The notes: generated by a model not told the origin, from the letters alone. A DNA stretch of 64,000 nt from Hypericibacter adhaerens (GCF_008728835.1 NZ_CP042582.1:4390217-4454216), one strand, 5' to 3'. Positions 16,248 to 24,750 are shown, numbered from the stretch's first letter. Made by a program: numbers and translations.

Positions 16248-18071
16248 CTACCCCCGCGCCGCCTGGGCGGCCGCGAGGGGCTGGTCGAACTGGAGCGTGG
16301 CCAGGCGCTTATAGAGGCCGTCCATGCGCATGAGGTCGGCATGGCTGCCGGTGGCCACCACGCGGCCCTGGTCGAGCACGACGATGCGGTCGGCCTTGAG
16401 CACGGTGGCGAGGCGATGCGCGATGACGAGGGTGGTGCGACGCGTCATGAGTTTTTCCAGCGCCTCCTGCACGCGGCGCTCGCTTTCGGCATCGAGCGCG
16501 CTGGTCGCCTCGTCGAGCAGCAGCACGGCGGGATCGCGCAGGATCGCGCGGGCGATGGCGACACGCTGGCGCTGGCCGCCCGAGAGCCGCACGCCGCGCT
16601 CGCCGAGCTCGGTATCGAGCCCCTGCGGCAGCTGGCGCGCGAATTCCAGCACGTAGGCCGCCTCGGCCGCCGCCTCGACCTCCTCGTCGCTGGCGCCGGG
16701 CCGGCCATAGCGGATGTTCTCGCGCATCGAGCCCGAGAAGATCACCGGCTCCTGCGGCACCAGCCCGAGACGCGCGCGCACCGCGGCCGGGTCGGCTTGG
16801 CGCAGATCGATGCCGTCGAGCCGGACGGCGCCTTCCTGCGGGTCGTAGAAGCGCAAGAGCAGCTGGAACAGCGTGGTCTTGCCCGCCCCGGAAGGGCCGA
16901 CCAGCGCCACGGTCTCGCCCTTCTCGACCGTGAAGCTCACATGATCGAGCGCCGCGCGATCGGGCCGGCTGGGATAGAAGAAGCGCAGATTCTCGAAGGC
17001 GAGCCTGCCCTGCGGCGGCTCGGGCAGCGCCACCGGCATCGAGGGCGCCCGGATTTCGGGCTCGGCCTGCAGCAGCTCGGAGAGGCGCTCCATGGCGCCG
17101 GCCGCGCGCTGGAGATCGCCATAGACCTCGCTGATGGAGCCGACCGAGCCCGCCACCACCACCGCATAGAACACGAAGGCCGAGAGCTGGCCGGCGCTGA
17201 TGCGCCCCGCCAGCACGTCATGGCCGCCGATCCAGAGGATCACGCTGATGGCGCCGAAGACCAGGAAGATCACCAGCGCCGTCAGGAGCGCGCGGGCCCG
17301 GATATAGGAGAGCGCCGTCTGGAAGGTGGCCTCGACCCGGCCGCCGAAGCGCCGGCGATCCTCCGCCTCGTGGTTGAAGGCCTGCACGATGCGGATCTCC
17401 TGCAGCACCTCGTTCGCCTCGGCGCTGATGGCGGCGATCTGGTCCTGCGTGGCACGCGAGCGCTTGCGCACCATGCGGCCGAACACCACGATCGGCAGGA
17501 TCACCAGCGGCACCACGAGGAAGACGAGGCCGGTGAGCTTGGCGCTGGTGATCGCCAGCATCGCCGCTCCGCCCAGGAACATGAGGCCGTTGCGCAGCGC
17601 CACCGAGACCGAGGATCCCACCACCACCTGCAGCAAGGTCGTGTCGGTGGTGAGCCGCGAGAGCACCTCGCCCGCGCGCGTGGTCTCGAAATAGGTCGGG
17701 CTCAGCGTCACCACATGGTCGAACACCGCGCGGCGCACATCGGCGACCACGCGCTCGCCGACCCAGGAGACCAGCGAGTAGCGCGCATAGGTCGCGACCG
17801 CGAGCAGCGCCGTCACGCCGATCATGAGGATCACGGCCTTGTCGAGCAGGGTCGTGTCGCCGGTGCCGAAGCCGCTGTCGATCAGGCTGCGCAGCCCCTG
17901 CCCCAGCCCCAGCACGGTGAAGGCGGCGACGATGAGCGCGATCGAGGCGCCCACGAGCTGCAGCTTGTAGGGCCTGAGGAAGCGGGCGAGCTGCCAGAGC
18001 GTGCCGAGCTTGCGGCTGCCGGGCCGGCCGGCATCGCGGGCACGGGTGCTGGTGCTGGTCTGATAGGTCAT
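16248..18071 (-). CDS. ABC exporter, fused membrane and ATPase domains (MsbA-like)
   Basis: 607-residue half-transporter that should act as a homodimer in the inner membrane. The membrane domain (about 30-330) has six hydrophobic helices. The nucleotide-binding domain has Walker A GPSGAGKTT, the signature LSGGQRQRVAIARA, Walker B LLLDEATSALD and the H-loop IAHRLATV. It resembles the MsbA/lipid-multidrug exporter group; the substrate cannot be read from sequence. It lies 27 bp after cyaY on the same strand, probably one operon. Confidence 0.9.
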   Translation of the reverse strand: MTYQTSTSTRARDAGRPGSRKLGTLWQLARFLRPYKLQLVGASIALIVAAFTVLGLGQGLRSLIDSGFGTGDTTLLDKAVILMIGVTALLAVATYARYSLVSWVGERVVADVRRAVFDHVVTLSPTYFETTRAGEVLSRLTTDTTLLQVVVGSSVSVALRNGLMFLGGAAMLAITSAKLTGLVFLVVPLVILPIVVFGRMVRKRSRATQDQIAAISAEANEVLQEIRIVQAFNHEAEDRRRFGGRVEATFQTALSYIRARALLTALVIFLVFGAISVILWIGGHDVLAGRISAGQLSAFVFYAVVVAGSVGSISEVYGDLQRAAGAMERLSELLQAEPEIRAPSMPVALPEPPQGRLAFENLRFFYPSRPDRAALDHVSFTVEKGETVALVGPSGAGKTTLFQLLLRFYDPQEGAVRLDGIDLRQADPAAVRARLGLVPQEPVIFSGSMRENIRYGRPGASDEEVEAAAEAAYVLEFARQLPQGLDTELGERGVRLSGGQRQRVAIARAILRDPAVLLLDEATSALDAESERRVQEALEKLMTRRTTLVIAHRLATVLKADRIVVLDQGRVVATGSHADLMRMDGLYKRLATLQFDQPLAAAQAARG

Positions 18072-18098
18072 GCTGTCGCTCGCGTCCCTGCCCGTCTT

Positions 18099-18425
18099 TC
18101 AGTCGAAGGCCAGCGTGGTGTTCAGCTCGCGCGCCAGGAGGTCCTGCAGCCGCTCGCCGCCCTTGGTCGCGACCCATTGTCCGGGCGCTCGCGGATCGGC
18201 ATCGAAATGCCAGGCGCCGCTCCTGGGCGAGGAAAGCCAGATCTGCCGGTTCGGCCGGTGCATGTTGAAGAGGTAGGTGCCGCCCGTCTCGAGCTCGACC
18301 GTCAGGATCCCGCCCTGGAGATCCACCTCGGCCTCGTCGCCGAGCGCCTCCTCCAGCGCCGTCATCAATTGCTGCAGCGTCTTCTCGGCGGCGCGCTCGA
18401 AGCTGGTTTCGTCCATCGGCGGCAT
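18099..18425 (-). CDS. cyaY: Frataxin homologue CyaY
   Basis: 108 residues with the frataxin fold order. An acidic N-terminal helix (DETSFERAAEKTLQQLMTAL then EEALG) is followed by strands including VDLQGGILTVEL, NRQIWLSSPRSGAWHF and the C-terminal helix LQDLLARELNTTL. CyaY binds iron and modulates Fe-S cluster assembly on IscU. The start is placed at the ATG at 18425; the longer upstream frame is GC-rich and lacks similarity, and a second ATG is at 18416. Length equals that of Escherichia coli CyaY. Confidence 0.85.
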   Translation of the reverse strand: MPPMDETSFERAAEKTLQQLMTALEEALGDEAEVDLQGGILTVELETGGTYLFNMHRPNRQIWLSSPRSGAWHFDADPRAPGQWVATKGGERLQDLLARELNTTLAFD

Positions 18426-18603
18426 GTGCAAAAGAGGAGTTCCCGGAGACCCAGTCCCGGGCGCCTGTCGGCCGGCTCCCGGGCGCTCCTGATTAGGCCT
18501 CCCGGGCGCCCTTGGCAAGGCGGCGCCGGGTCACGGGGCCGTGAGCCAAGCCCATGAAGGACAATGCGTTTTTTGGCCGCAGGCCGGACTTCCCGCAGAA
18601 CTG

Positions 18604-18633
18604 TTGCGTTCCGGGCGGGGCTTGGCCTATAAC
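18604..18633 (+). promoter_or_regulatory. Probable rpmE promoter
   Basis: TTGCGT (18604-18609) and TATAAC (18628-18633), 18 bp apart, end about 30 bp before the rpmE start. Confidence 0.5.
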
Positions 18634-18663
18634 CCGCCCCTCTCGCGACGGAGCGCCAGGATC

Positions 18664-18888
18664 ATGAAGAAGGACATCCATCCCGATTATCACGAGATCA
18701 CCATCGTGATGACCGACGGCACGAGCTACAAGACGCGTTCGACCTACGGCAAGGCCGGGGACACGCTGCGGCTCGACATCGATCCGAAGTCGCATCCGGC
18801 CTGGACCGGCATCCATCGCCTGGTGGATAGCGGCGGCCAGCTCGCCAAGTTCAAGAAGCGGTTCTCGGGCCTCGGCATCAAGAACTGA
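18664..18888 (+). CDS. rpmE: 50S ribosomal protein bL31
   Basis: 74 residues starting [19 protein letters not shown], with TRSTYG, a [12 protein letters not shown] segment and the basic end [12 protein letters not shown]: the standard bL31 layout. The CxxC zinc-binding cysteines are absent, so this is a zinc-independent (C-minus) form. An AGGA sequence lies before the ATG. The upstream frame extension was rejected because bL31 begins at this methionine. Confidence 0.95.
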   Translation: MKKDIHPDYHEITIVMTDGTSYKTRSTYGKAGDTLRLDIDPKSHPAWTGIHRLVDSGGQLAKFKKRFSGLGIKN

Positions 18889-18973
18889 CGCCGATCCTCT
18901 TCCGGCTGCAAGTTTCCGGGGCGCCCTCCGATGGAGCGGCGTCCCGTTTCGTTTCAGGCCCGGATCGAGGCGC

Positions 18974-19411
18974 TCAGTGCCGCGTCGCCGGCAACCCCGG
19001 GCCGGTCGCGAGGCCGGCGGCCATGTCGTCGAGCCGCGCGACGCGGTTATAGAGGCTGAGGCTGCGCGACAGCAGCGCCTGGAGCCGCTGCGGCAAGCCC
19101 AACTCGCTCCACGGCCCTTCGATCTCGCAGACATTCCGCCCGCCGAGCCGGTGCTCGGGCTTCACCGCGTCGTCGCGGGTGAGCTCGCCGGCATGGACCG
19201 CCTTCTGCACCAGGAGCCAGGCCATGATCTGGGTGAGCCGCGCCGTGAGCCGCATGGATTCGCAGCTCGTCACCAGCTCGACCGCGGCCCGGCTCACGCT
19301 CGCCGACTGGCCTTGGCGCTCGGCGAAATATTCGCGGGCCTCGCGGATCAGCAGGAGGGTCTCGTCATAGGTGCGGTCGAAAAAGGCGACCGGCGTCGGG
19401 CTTTTCGTCAT
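18974..19411 (-). CDS. DUF1465 family protein
   Basis: 145 residues. FFDRTYDETLLLIREAREYF followed by a helical middle (LVTSCESMRLTARLTQIMAW then LLVQKAV) and the C-terminal LPQRLQALLSRSLSLYNRVA matches DUF1465, an alphaproteobacterial family often adjacent to rpmE. It looks all-helical and cytoplasmic. Similar proteins include Caulobacter factors tied to the cell cycle, but no function is shown here. Convergent with rpmE. Confidence 0.78.
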   Translation of the reverse strand: MTKSPTPVAFFDRTYDETLLLIREAREYFAERQGQSASVSRAAVELVTSCESMRLTARLTQIMAWLLVQKAVHAGELTRDDAVKPEHRLGGRNVCEIEGPWSELGLPQRLQALLSRSLSLYNRVARLDDMAAGLATGPGLPATRH

Positions 19412-19622
19412 TGGCAGGCGTTGTCCTGATTTTCCGCCGAACGGGCAGATCGAGGCCGGCGCGTTTGTCCCGCGCTCTTTCGTCGGCGTTCCCCTGGTAG
19501 GCCGGCGGGCGTGCTCGCCCAGCCTGACCCGCCGGCATTAAGAAACTCTTTGACGCGGGATGCAAGATGAAAGCTTCGTGACGGGGTGCCTTAAATCTCG
19601 GCATTTCAAGCCCTTCGCCCCC

Positions 19623-19653
19623 CTTGCAGTCGGATAAACCCTTCCTATATCGG
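19623..19653 (+). promoter_or_regulatory. RpoH (heat-shock sigma) promoter of hsp20
   Basis: CTTG (19623-19626), a 17-bp spacer and CCTATATCGG (19644-19653) match the alphaproteobacterial RpoH consensus CTTG-N17-CYTATNTNNG at every defined position. Transcription would start near 19660, giving a 5' UTR of about 105 nt. Confidence 0.75.
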
Positions 19654-19698
19654 GGTTGTCGGGCGCCGATGACCGGGCCCGGCGGACGACCGTAACGG

Positions 19699-19763
19699 CC
19701 GAGGATCGACTCTCCAGAGTGACCCTCGGGATCGGAACCCATATGGCTCAAAGGAGAATATGG
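19699..19763 (+). promoter_or_regulatory. Candidate RNA thermometer in the hsp20 5' UTR
   Basis: Two consecutive hairpins. The first pairs CCGAGG (19699-19704) with CCTCGG (19724-19729), with an inner ACTC/GAGT stem. The second pairs CCATAT (19739-19744) with ATATGG (19758-19763) and CTC (19747-19749) with GAG (19754-19756). It therefore covers the AAGGAG ribosome-binding site and stops just before the start codon. ROSE-type elements upstream of rhizobial small heat-shock genes have this layout. Confidence 0.5.
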
Positions 19764-19765
19764 CC

Positions 19766-20230
19766 ATGCGTACTTTCGATTTTTCCCCGCTCTACCGCTC
19801 CACTGTCGGCTTCGACAGCATGACGCGTCTGCTCGAATCGGCGCTGCGCGCCGATGAGGGCCAGAGTTCCTATCCGCCCTACAATATCGAGAAGACCGGC
19901 GAGAACGCCTACCGCATCACCATGGCGGTGGCGGGCTTCGGCGAGAACGACATCACCATCACGGCCCAGGACAACAGCCTGGTCGTGACCGGCAAGATCG
20001 CCAAGACCGAGGAGAACACGAAGTTCCTCCATCGCGGCATCGCCGGCCGGGCCTTCGAGCGGCGCTTCGAGCTCGCGGAACATATCCGCGTCGCCGGGGC
20101 CAGCCTCGTGAACGGCCTGCTCCATGTCGATCTCGTCAAGGAAGTGCCGGAGGCGAAGAAGCCCCGCACCGTCAAGATCGAGACCACGGCGCCGAAGTCG
20201 GCGACCGTGCTCGAGAACCAGGCGGCCTGA
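19766..20230 (+). CDS. Small heat-shock protein, Hsp20/IbpA class
   Basis: Alpha-crystallin chaperone of about 154 residues that holds unfolding proteins. MRTFDFSPLYRSTVGFD is the IbpA-type start. The alpha-crystallin domain runs from YPPYNIEKTGENAYRITMAV through FLHRGIAGRAFERRFELAEH to NGLLHVDLVKEVPEAKKP, ending in a short tail. The start at 19766 lies 9 nt after AAGGAG; the ATG at 19760 is only 3 nt away and falls inside the candidate thermometer stem. It is a single gene with its own RpoH promoter and strong terminator. Confidence 0.93.
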   Translation: MRTFDFSPLYRSTVGFDSMTRLLESALRADEGQSSYPPYNIEKTGENAYRITMAVAGFGENDITITAQDNSLVVTGKIAKTEENTKFLHRGIAGRAFERRFELAEHIRVAGASLVNGLLHVDLVKEVPEAKKPRTVKIETTAPKSATVLENQAA

Positions 20231-20279
20231 CGCCATTCTCGACCGAGACCGCGCTCGCTTGATCGGGCGCGAATGAAGG

Positions 20280-20310
20280 AGAGCCGGACGAGCGATCGTC
20301 CGGCTCTTTT
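20280..20310 (+). terminator. Rho-independent terminator of hsp20
   Basis: A perfect 12-bp stem, AGAGCCGGACGA with TCGTCCGGCTCT, closed by a GCGA loop and followed by a T-run. Confidence 0.85.
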
Positions 20311-20352
20311 CGTTTGGGCCGGAGGAGCACGGCCGCCATCACATATTTCTTC

Positions 20353-20431
20353 GTCACCCCCGCGAAAGCGGGGGCCCAAGTCGATGCCCTGCTTTGGCCC
20401 ACCCATGGATCCCCGCTTTCGCGGGGATGAC
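20353..20431. repeat. Family-A paired palindromic repeat
   Basis: Inverted arms at 20353-20378 and 20406-20431. The left arm has a slightly diverged core (CCCCCGC/GCGGGGG). The unit lies between the convergent ends of hsp20 and a hydrolase gene. Confidence 0.88.
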
Positions 20432-20502
20432 GGGGGCCGTGCGGTGATGACGACGAAGACGCGGCGAGAGCGATACAGCAGCCGCGCGGCCTCGCCTCGC
20501 CC

Positions 20503-21300
20503 CTACCCTAGCAGCGTCTTCAGCGCCGCGATCGTCTCGTTCGCGCGTTCGGTCTGCATCATGTGGCCCGTCTCGGGCAGCACGATCTGGCGGGCATCGG
20601 CGAGGGCTTCCTTCAGCGGTGCCGCGCCCTTGATCGGCGTCATGCGGTCTTCGGCGCCAAGGATCAGCAGTGTCGGGCAGCGGACCTTGGCGGCGGCCGC
20701 GAGCGCGCCCTGATAGGCGTCGCAGGCGGCGAGATCGTTCGCGAGCGCGCCCTTGGGCCCGCGTTCCAGCACGCGCACCCCGCCGCCCAGGGTCCAGAGA
20801 CCCGGCGCGCGCTGGCCGCCGATGGTGCCGACCGGCCCATGGGCCCAGGAGACGATCATGTCGATCGCGCGGTGGTCGTTGGCGCGCGCCGCCGACAGAA
20901 GATCGGGATGGACCGGCATGCGCGTGGCCGCGCCCAGGAGCGCCAGGCTCTTCACCCGCTCCGGCGCCTGGGCCGCCGCCTCGAGCGCGATCAGCGCCCC
21001 CATGCTGTGGCCCGCGAGCGCCAGCGACTGGAGCTTCGCGGCTTCGGCCAGCTTCAGCACCCATTCGCCCATGGCCGGAATCGTCTCCAGCAAGGGCCCC
21101 TCGCTGCCGCCATGGCCCGGCAGATCCGGCACCAGCACGGCACGGCCGTGATTGGCGAAATAACGCGCGAGCGTGCTCCAAACGCTGTGATCCATGCCGG
21201 CGCCATGGATGAAGATCAGTCCCGGCTGCGCCGGATCGAACTCATGCCCGCCGGTCGAGGCCTCGACCTTGCGGCCGTTCACCGTGAAATGGAGTGCCAT
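20503..21300 (-). CDS. Alpha/beta-fold hydrolase
   Basis: 265 residues of the alpha/beta hydrolase fold. The oxyanion motif FIHGAGMDHSVW is near residue 30. The nucleophile elbow GHSMGA has Ser at about residue 97, the acid lies in ILGAEDRMTP, and the histidine in PETGHMMQTE near the C-terminus, so the catalytic triad is complete. It begins 10 bp after metY ends and is probably co-transcribed. The substrate is unknown; no homoserine acetyltransferase features are seen, so it is not an obvious MetX. Confidence 0.85.
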   Translation of the reverse strand: MALHFTVNGRKVEASTGGHEFDPAQPGLIFIHGAGMDHSVWSTLARYFANHGRAVLVPDLPGHGGSEGPLLETIPAMGEWVLKLAEAAKLQSLALAGHSMGALIALEAAAQAPERVKSLALLGAATRMPVHPDLLSAARANDHRAIDMIVSWAHGPVGTIGGQRAPGLWTLGGGVRVLERGPKGALANDLAACDAYQGALAAAAKVRCPTLLILGAEDRMTPIKGAAPLKEALADARQIVLPETGHMMQTERANETIAALKTLLG

Positions 21301-21310
21301 GGTGCCCGCC

Positions 21311-22606
21311 TCACGCCTTCTGCGAGGCGCGCAGCGCCTGGGCGATGTCGGCCACGATGTCGGCCGGATCCTCGAGCCCGACCGAGAGCCGAATCATGTC
21401 TTCGCCCACGCCGGCCTTCGCCAGCGCCTCGGCATCCATCTGGCGATGGGTGGTCGAGGCCGGGTGCAGGATCAGGGTCTTGGCATCGCCCACATTGGCG
21501 AGATGCGAGGCGAGGCTCAGCGCTTCGATGAAGCGCCGCCCGGCCTCGCGCCCGCCCTTGACGCCGAAGCTCACCATCGAGCCGCAGCCCTTGGGCAGGA
21601 GGCGCTGGGTCAGCGCGTGATCGGGATGATCGGGCAGGCCCGGATAGTTGATCCAGGCGACGGCCGGGTTGGATTTGAGCGCGGCCACCACCTTCTGCGT
21701 GTTCGCGACATGGCGTTCCATGCGCAAGGGCAGCGTCTCGATGCCCTGCAGGATGTAGAAGGCGTTGGCCGGGCTCATGCAGGCGCCGAAATCGCGCAGG
21801 CCCTCGAGCCGCGCGCGCAGCACGAAGGCCTGCGGCCCGAACTCCTCGGCAAAATCGACGCCGTGATAGCCGGCATAGGGCTCGGTCAGGGTCGGGAACT
21901 TGCCCGATTTCTCCCAGTCGAACTGGCCGCTGTCGACCAGCACGCCGCCGATGGCGACGCCATGGCCGCCCAGCCATTTCGTCGCCGAATGCAGGACCAG
22001 GTCGGCGCCATGCTCGAAGGGACGGTTGAGATAGGGCGTCGAGAAGGTGGAATCGATCAGCAGCGGAATGCCCGCCTCATGCGCGATCGCGGCGACCTTC
22101 TCCAGATCGAGCAGCTCGAGACCCGGATTGCCGATGGTCTCGCCGAAGACGAGACGCGTCTCGGGCCGGATCGCCTTGCGGAACCCGTCGATGTCGCGCG
22201 GTTTGACGAAAGTGGTCTCGATGCCGAAGCGCGGCAGCGTCAGCTTCAGCAGGTTGACGCTGCCGCCATAGAGCGAGGCCGAGGCGACGATATGCCCGCC
22301 CGAACCCATGAGCGTGGTGATGGCGAGCACGAAGGCCGCATGGCCGCTCGCCGTGGCGACGGCGCCCACGCCGCCCTCGAGGGCCGCGATGCGCTCCTCG
22401 AGCACCGCCACCGTCGGGTTCGAGATGCGCGAATAGATATGGCCGGTGCGCTCCAGATTGAACAGCGAGGCCGCGTGATCGACATCGTCGAAGACATAGG
22501 AGGTCGTCTGATAGATCGGCACCGCGCGCGCACCCGTGACGGGATCGGGCCGCTGGCCGGCATGCAGGCTGAGGCTGTCGAACTTGAGCGATTTGGGATC
22601 GGCCAT
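21311..22606 (-). CDS. metY: O-acetylhomoserine aminocarboxypropyltransferase (sulfhydrylase)
   Basis: 431-residue PLP enzyme of the Cys/Met metabolism family. It makes homocysteine or methionine directly from O-acetylhomoserine and a sulfur donor. Signatures: FDSLSLHAGQRPDPVTGA, the PIYQTTSYVF strand, YSRISNPTVAVLEERIAALE, and HSATKWLGGHG with the PLP-binding lysine. The ATG at 22606 begins MADPKSLKFDSL, as in homologues. The 5' region was checked for a SAM-II type riboswitch; no convincing match was found. A hydrolase gene follows in the same operon. Confidence 0.93.
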   Translation of the reverse strand: MADPKSLKFDSLSLHAGQRPDPVTGARAVPIYQTTSYVFDDVDHAASLFNLERTGHIYSRISNPTVAVLEERIAALEGGVGAVATASGHAAFVLAITTLMGSGGHIVASASLYGGSVNLLKLTLPRFGIETTFVKPRDIDGFRKAIRPETRLVFGETIGNPGLELLDLEKVAAIAHEAGIPLLIDSTFSTPYLNRPFEHGADLVLHSATKWLGGHGVAIGGVLVDSGQFDWEKSGKFPTLTEPYAGYHGVDFAEEFGPQAFVLRARLEGLRDFGACMSPANAFYILQGIETLPLRMERHVANTQKVVAALKSNPAVAWINYPGLPDHPDHALTQRLLPKGCGSMVSFGVKGGREAGRRFIEALSLASHLANVGDAKTLILHPASTTHRQMDAEALAKAGVGEDMIRLSVGLEDPADIVADIAQALRASQKA

Positions 22607-22763
22607 GGCGTCGCTGCTTTCGAAGGAGAGACGGCGTTCGCGGGCGAACGCGGGAACTCCGCGCGTTCTCACCACAGACGGCCGGCGGCGGCAAGCGCGA
22701 TATCGGCGAAGCGCGTCGGCGGCCGAGCGCCGTGATCGAAATCGAGCCCGGCCCCAAAGAAGA

Positions 22764-22803
22764 AGGCCGCTCGATCCGTCTCCGGACCGGCGGCCTATTT
22801 TTT
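22764..22803 (+). terminator. Orphan rho-independent terminator, plus strand
   Basis: AGGCCGC (22764-22770) pairs with GCGGCCT (22790-22796), with an inner TCCG/CGGA stem, and TATTTTTTA follows. No plus-strand gene ends nearby, so an unannotated plus-strand transcript antisense or divergent to metY is possible. Confidence 0.6.
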
Positions 22804-23138
22804 ATCTGAGCCTCAACCTGTCTAACTTGCTTCAGCGCGGGGAACGTTAGGTGGCAGAAGGCCGCATCGTCAAGACGAGATTGTGGTTGACTTGTAACGA
22901 TCTCCCGCTTCCACCCGCGAAACGCGCAGCGGAATATTGATATATGTTGGCGATGCGCCCGAGGGGCCGCGCTGCGATCGTCAATCTCCTACGTCGGCTG
23001 TCGGATGTGGTGTTGTTCCGGCAACAGATGCAGCGGCGCCACAGATGCCGAGCCTCGCGATGTCGCCGCAGCGACGCTGTTATTAACCTTGCGTCGCGTC
23101 CAGAAAATAGTTCCTCGATGGGAATGCTGCCCTGGACA
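22804..23138. other. Intergenic DNA with no recognisable gene
   Basis: 335 bp without a supported gene. Short open frames on both strands lack ribosome-binding sites and family resemblance. The base composition is slightly lower in GC than the flanking genes. Confidence 0.4.
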
Positions 23139-23275
23139 TAAAAAAGAGCCGCCGAGCGATGCTGGGCGGCTCAAGTCAGACAGGGAGGCGCAAACATGGA
23201 TCCGAGGGACCCAAGAGAGAGGTTCGCTGAACGAACCTGTCTGACGATCATCATTACCGAGAGTTGTTGAAGATT
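23139..23275 (-). ncRNA. Candidate structured small RNA
   Basis: The minus-strand segment ends in a strong terminator: GAGCCGCC (23146-23153) with GGCGGCTC (23165-23172), then six T. Just upstream in the transcript, TCAGACAGG and CCTGTCTGA (plus-strand 23176-23184 and 23236-23244) are inverted 9-mers. The alternative hairpin AGGTTCG/CGAACCT (23220-23238) shares bases with them. A GCGCCTCCCTG stretch resembles an anti-Shine-Dalgarno loop. AT-rich, promoter-like DNA lies at 23286-23326. It could instead be a long 3' UTR of the DUF1192 gene. A 27-codon frame ending before the terminator lacks a ribosome-binding site. Confidence 0.4.
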
Positions 23276-23418
23276 CGTTAACGTCACGGCGGAATATAAA
23301 TCATTTAATATCAATAATTTATTGGAAAGGCTCCGGGCTGGGCGAGCCATCGCCGGCCGCTGCCGCAAGCCCGCGCCCGCGGCTCGCGGGCCACGAGGGA
23401 CGGTGAACCGGCCGATCG

Positions 23419-23604
23419 TCAGGGCGCTTTGAAGAACGCCGCGGCGGCGCCCAGATGGCTGCGCTTGGCGGCGATCTTGGCCTCGACCCGTTTGATCTCG
23501 GTCTTGAGCTCTTCGATGTAGCCCTCGAGCTCGGCGATCGAGAGCGGTTCCAGATCGCGCAGGGTTGCGGGCTTCTTGCGGGGTTCGAGCTCTTCCGGAT
23601 CCAT
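23419..23604 (-). CDS. DUF1192 family small protein
   Basis: 61 residues: an acidic start (MDPEELEPRKK), then SIAELEGYIEELKTEIKRVE and AKIAAKRSHLGAAAAFF, a short coiled coil typical of DUF1192. The ATG at 23604 has GGAGG six bases upstream; longer readings of the frame are spurious. It is divergent from the quinone oxidoreductase, the usual alphaproteobacterial arrangement. Function unknown. Confidence 0.82.
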   Translation of the reverse strand: MDPEELEPRKKPATLRDLEPLSIAELEGYIEELKTEIKRVEAKIAAKRSHLGAAAAFFKAP

Positions 23605-23748
23605 CACGTCCTCCGCGGTAGGGTTTGCCCTCATGGCTTGCGCCGCTTTCCGGCGCCCGTGTAAATGAGCCGACTCTAGAAGCCCCGCCGCCCGCAAGAG
23701 AAGCCCCGTCTCCCGGGGTTCCCCGATCACCCCCTGTCCGAGGCCCCC

Positions 23749-24750
23749 ATGACCGTCGCGCCGCCCGCCGAGATGACCGCCATCGCCATTCCCACACCCG
23801 GCGGCCCCGAGGCGCTGGTGCCGCAGCGCCGGGCCGTTCCCAAGCCGGGCCCGGGCGAGCTGCTGGTCAAGGTTGCCGCCGCCGGCATCAACCGGCCGGA
23901 CGTGCTGCAGCGCCAGGGCAACTACGCGCCGCCGCCCGGCGCCACCGACATCCCGGGGCTCGAGGTCGCAGGCGAAGTGGCGGCGAGCGGCGGCGAGACC
24001 GGCGCCTGGAGGATCGGCGACAAGCTCTGCGCGCTCGTCGCGGGCGGCGGCTATGCCGAATATTGCCTGGTGCCGGCGCCGCAGGCGCTGCCCGTCCCGC
24101 GCGGCCTCGATCTGATCCAGGCCGCCGCCCTGCCGGAAACCTTCTTCACAGTCTGGACCAACGTGTTCGAACGCGGCGCGCTCAAGGCCGGCGAGAGCTT
24201 CCTCGTCCATGGCGGCACCAGCGGCATCGGCACGACGGCGATCCAGCTCGCGGCCCAGCTCGGCGCGCGCGTCTTCGCGACCGCCGGTGGCCCCGACAAG
24301 GTCGCGGCCTGCCGCTCGCTGGGCGCGGAGCGCGCCATCGACTATCGCAGCGAGGATTTCGTCACCGCGGTGCTGGACGCGACCGGCGGCAAGGGTGTCG
24401 ATGTCATCCTCGACATGGTCGGCGGCGACTACTTCGCGCGGAACATGAAATGCCTGGCGCTCGAGGGCCGCATCGTCCAGATCGCCTTCCTCAAGGGCAG
24501 CAAGGTCGAGCTCGATCTGGCGCCGCTGATGGTGAAGCGCCAGACCCTCACCGGTTCGACGCTCCGCCCGCGCTCGGTCGCCGAGAAGGGCGCCATCGCC
24601 AAGGCGCTCAAGGACCGCGTCTGGCCGCTGATCGAGGCGGGCCGGGTGCAGCCGGTCATCCACAAGACCTTCCCGCTGGCCCAGGCCGCCGCGGCCCATC
24701 GCCTCATGGAGTCGAGCGCCCATATCGGCAAGATCGTGCTGACCGTCTGA
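23749..24750 (+). CDS. NAD(P)H-quinone oxidoreductase, zeta-crystallin/PIG3 type
   Basis: 333-residue medium-chain reductase without structural zinc. GroES-like N-terminal half (KPGPGELLVKVAAAGINRPD then VLQRQGNY), then the Rossmann domain with LVHGGTSGIGTTAIQLA, VFATAGGPDKV and the GGDYFARNMKCLA segment. Such enzymes reduce quinones with NADPH. It lies between DUF1192 and trcR, a conserved trio in alphaproteobacteria. The ATG at 23749 begins ten residues before the first conserved strand. Confidence 0.9.
   Translation: MTVAPPAEMTAIAIPTPGGPEALVPQRRAVPKPGPGELLVKVAAAGINRPDVLQRQGNYAPPPGATDIPGLEVAGEVAASGGETGAWRIGDKLCALVAGGGYAEYCLVPAPQALPVPRGLDLIQAAALPETFFTVWTNVFERGALKAGESFLVHGGTSGIGTTAIQLAAQLGARVFATAGGPDKVAACRSLGAERAIDYRSEDFVTAVLDATGGKGVDVILDMVGGDYFARNMKCLALEGRIVQIAFLKGSKVELDLAPLMVKRQTLTGSTLRPRSVAEKGAIAKALKDRVWPLIEAGRVQPVIHKTFPLAQAAAAHRLMESSAHIGKIVLTV

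Noticed and set aside
22607-22860. Possible SAM-II type riboswitch upstream of metY
   Set aside because: The leader was compared with the hallmark stem and loop order of SAM-II from memory and does not match. A covariance-model search would be decisive.
22989-23174. 61-codon minus-strand frame ending in the metY-DUF1192 spacer
   Set aside because: It starts inside a terminator stem and has no similarity or ribosome-binding site.
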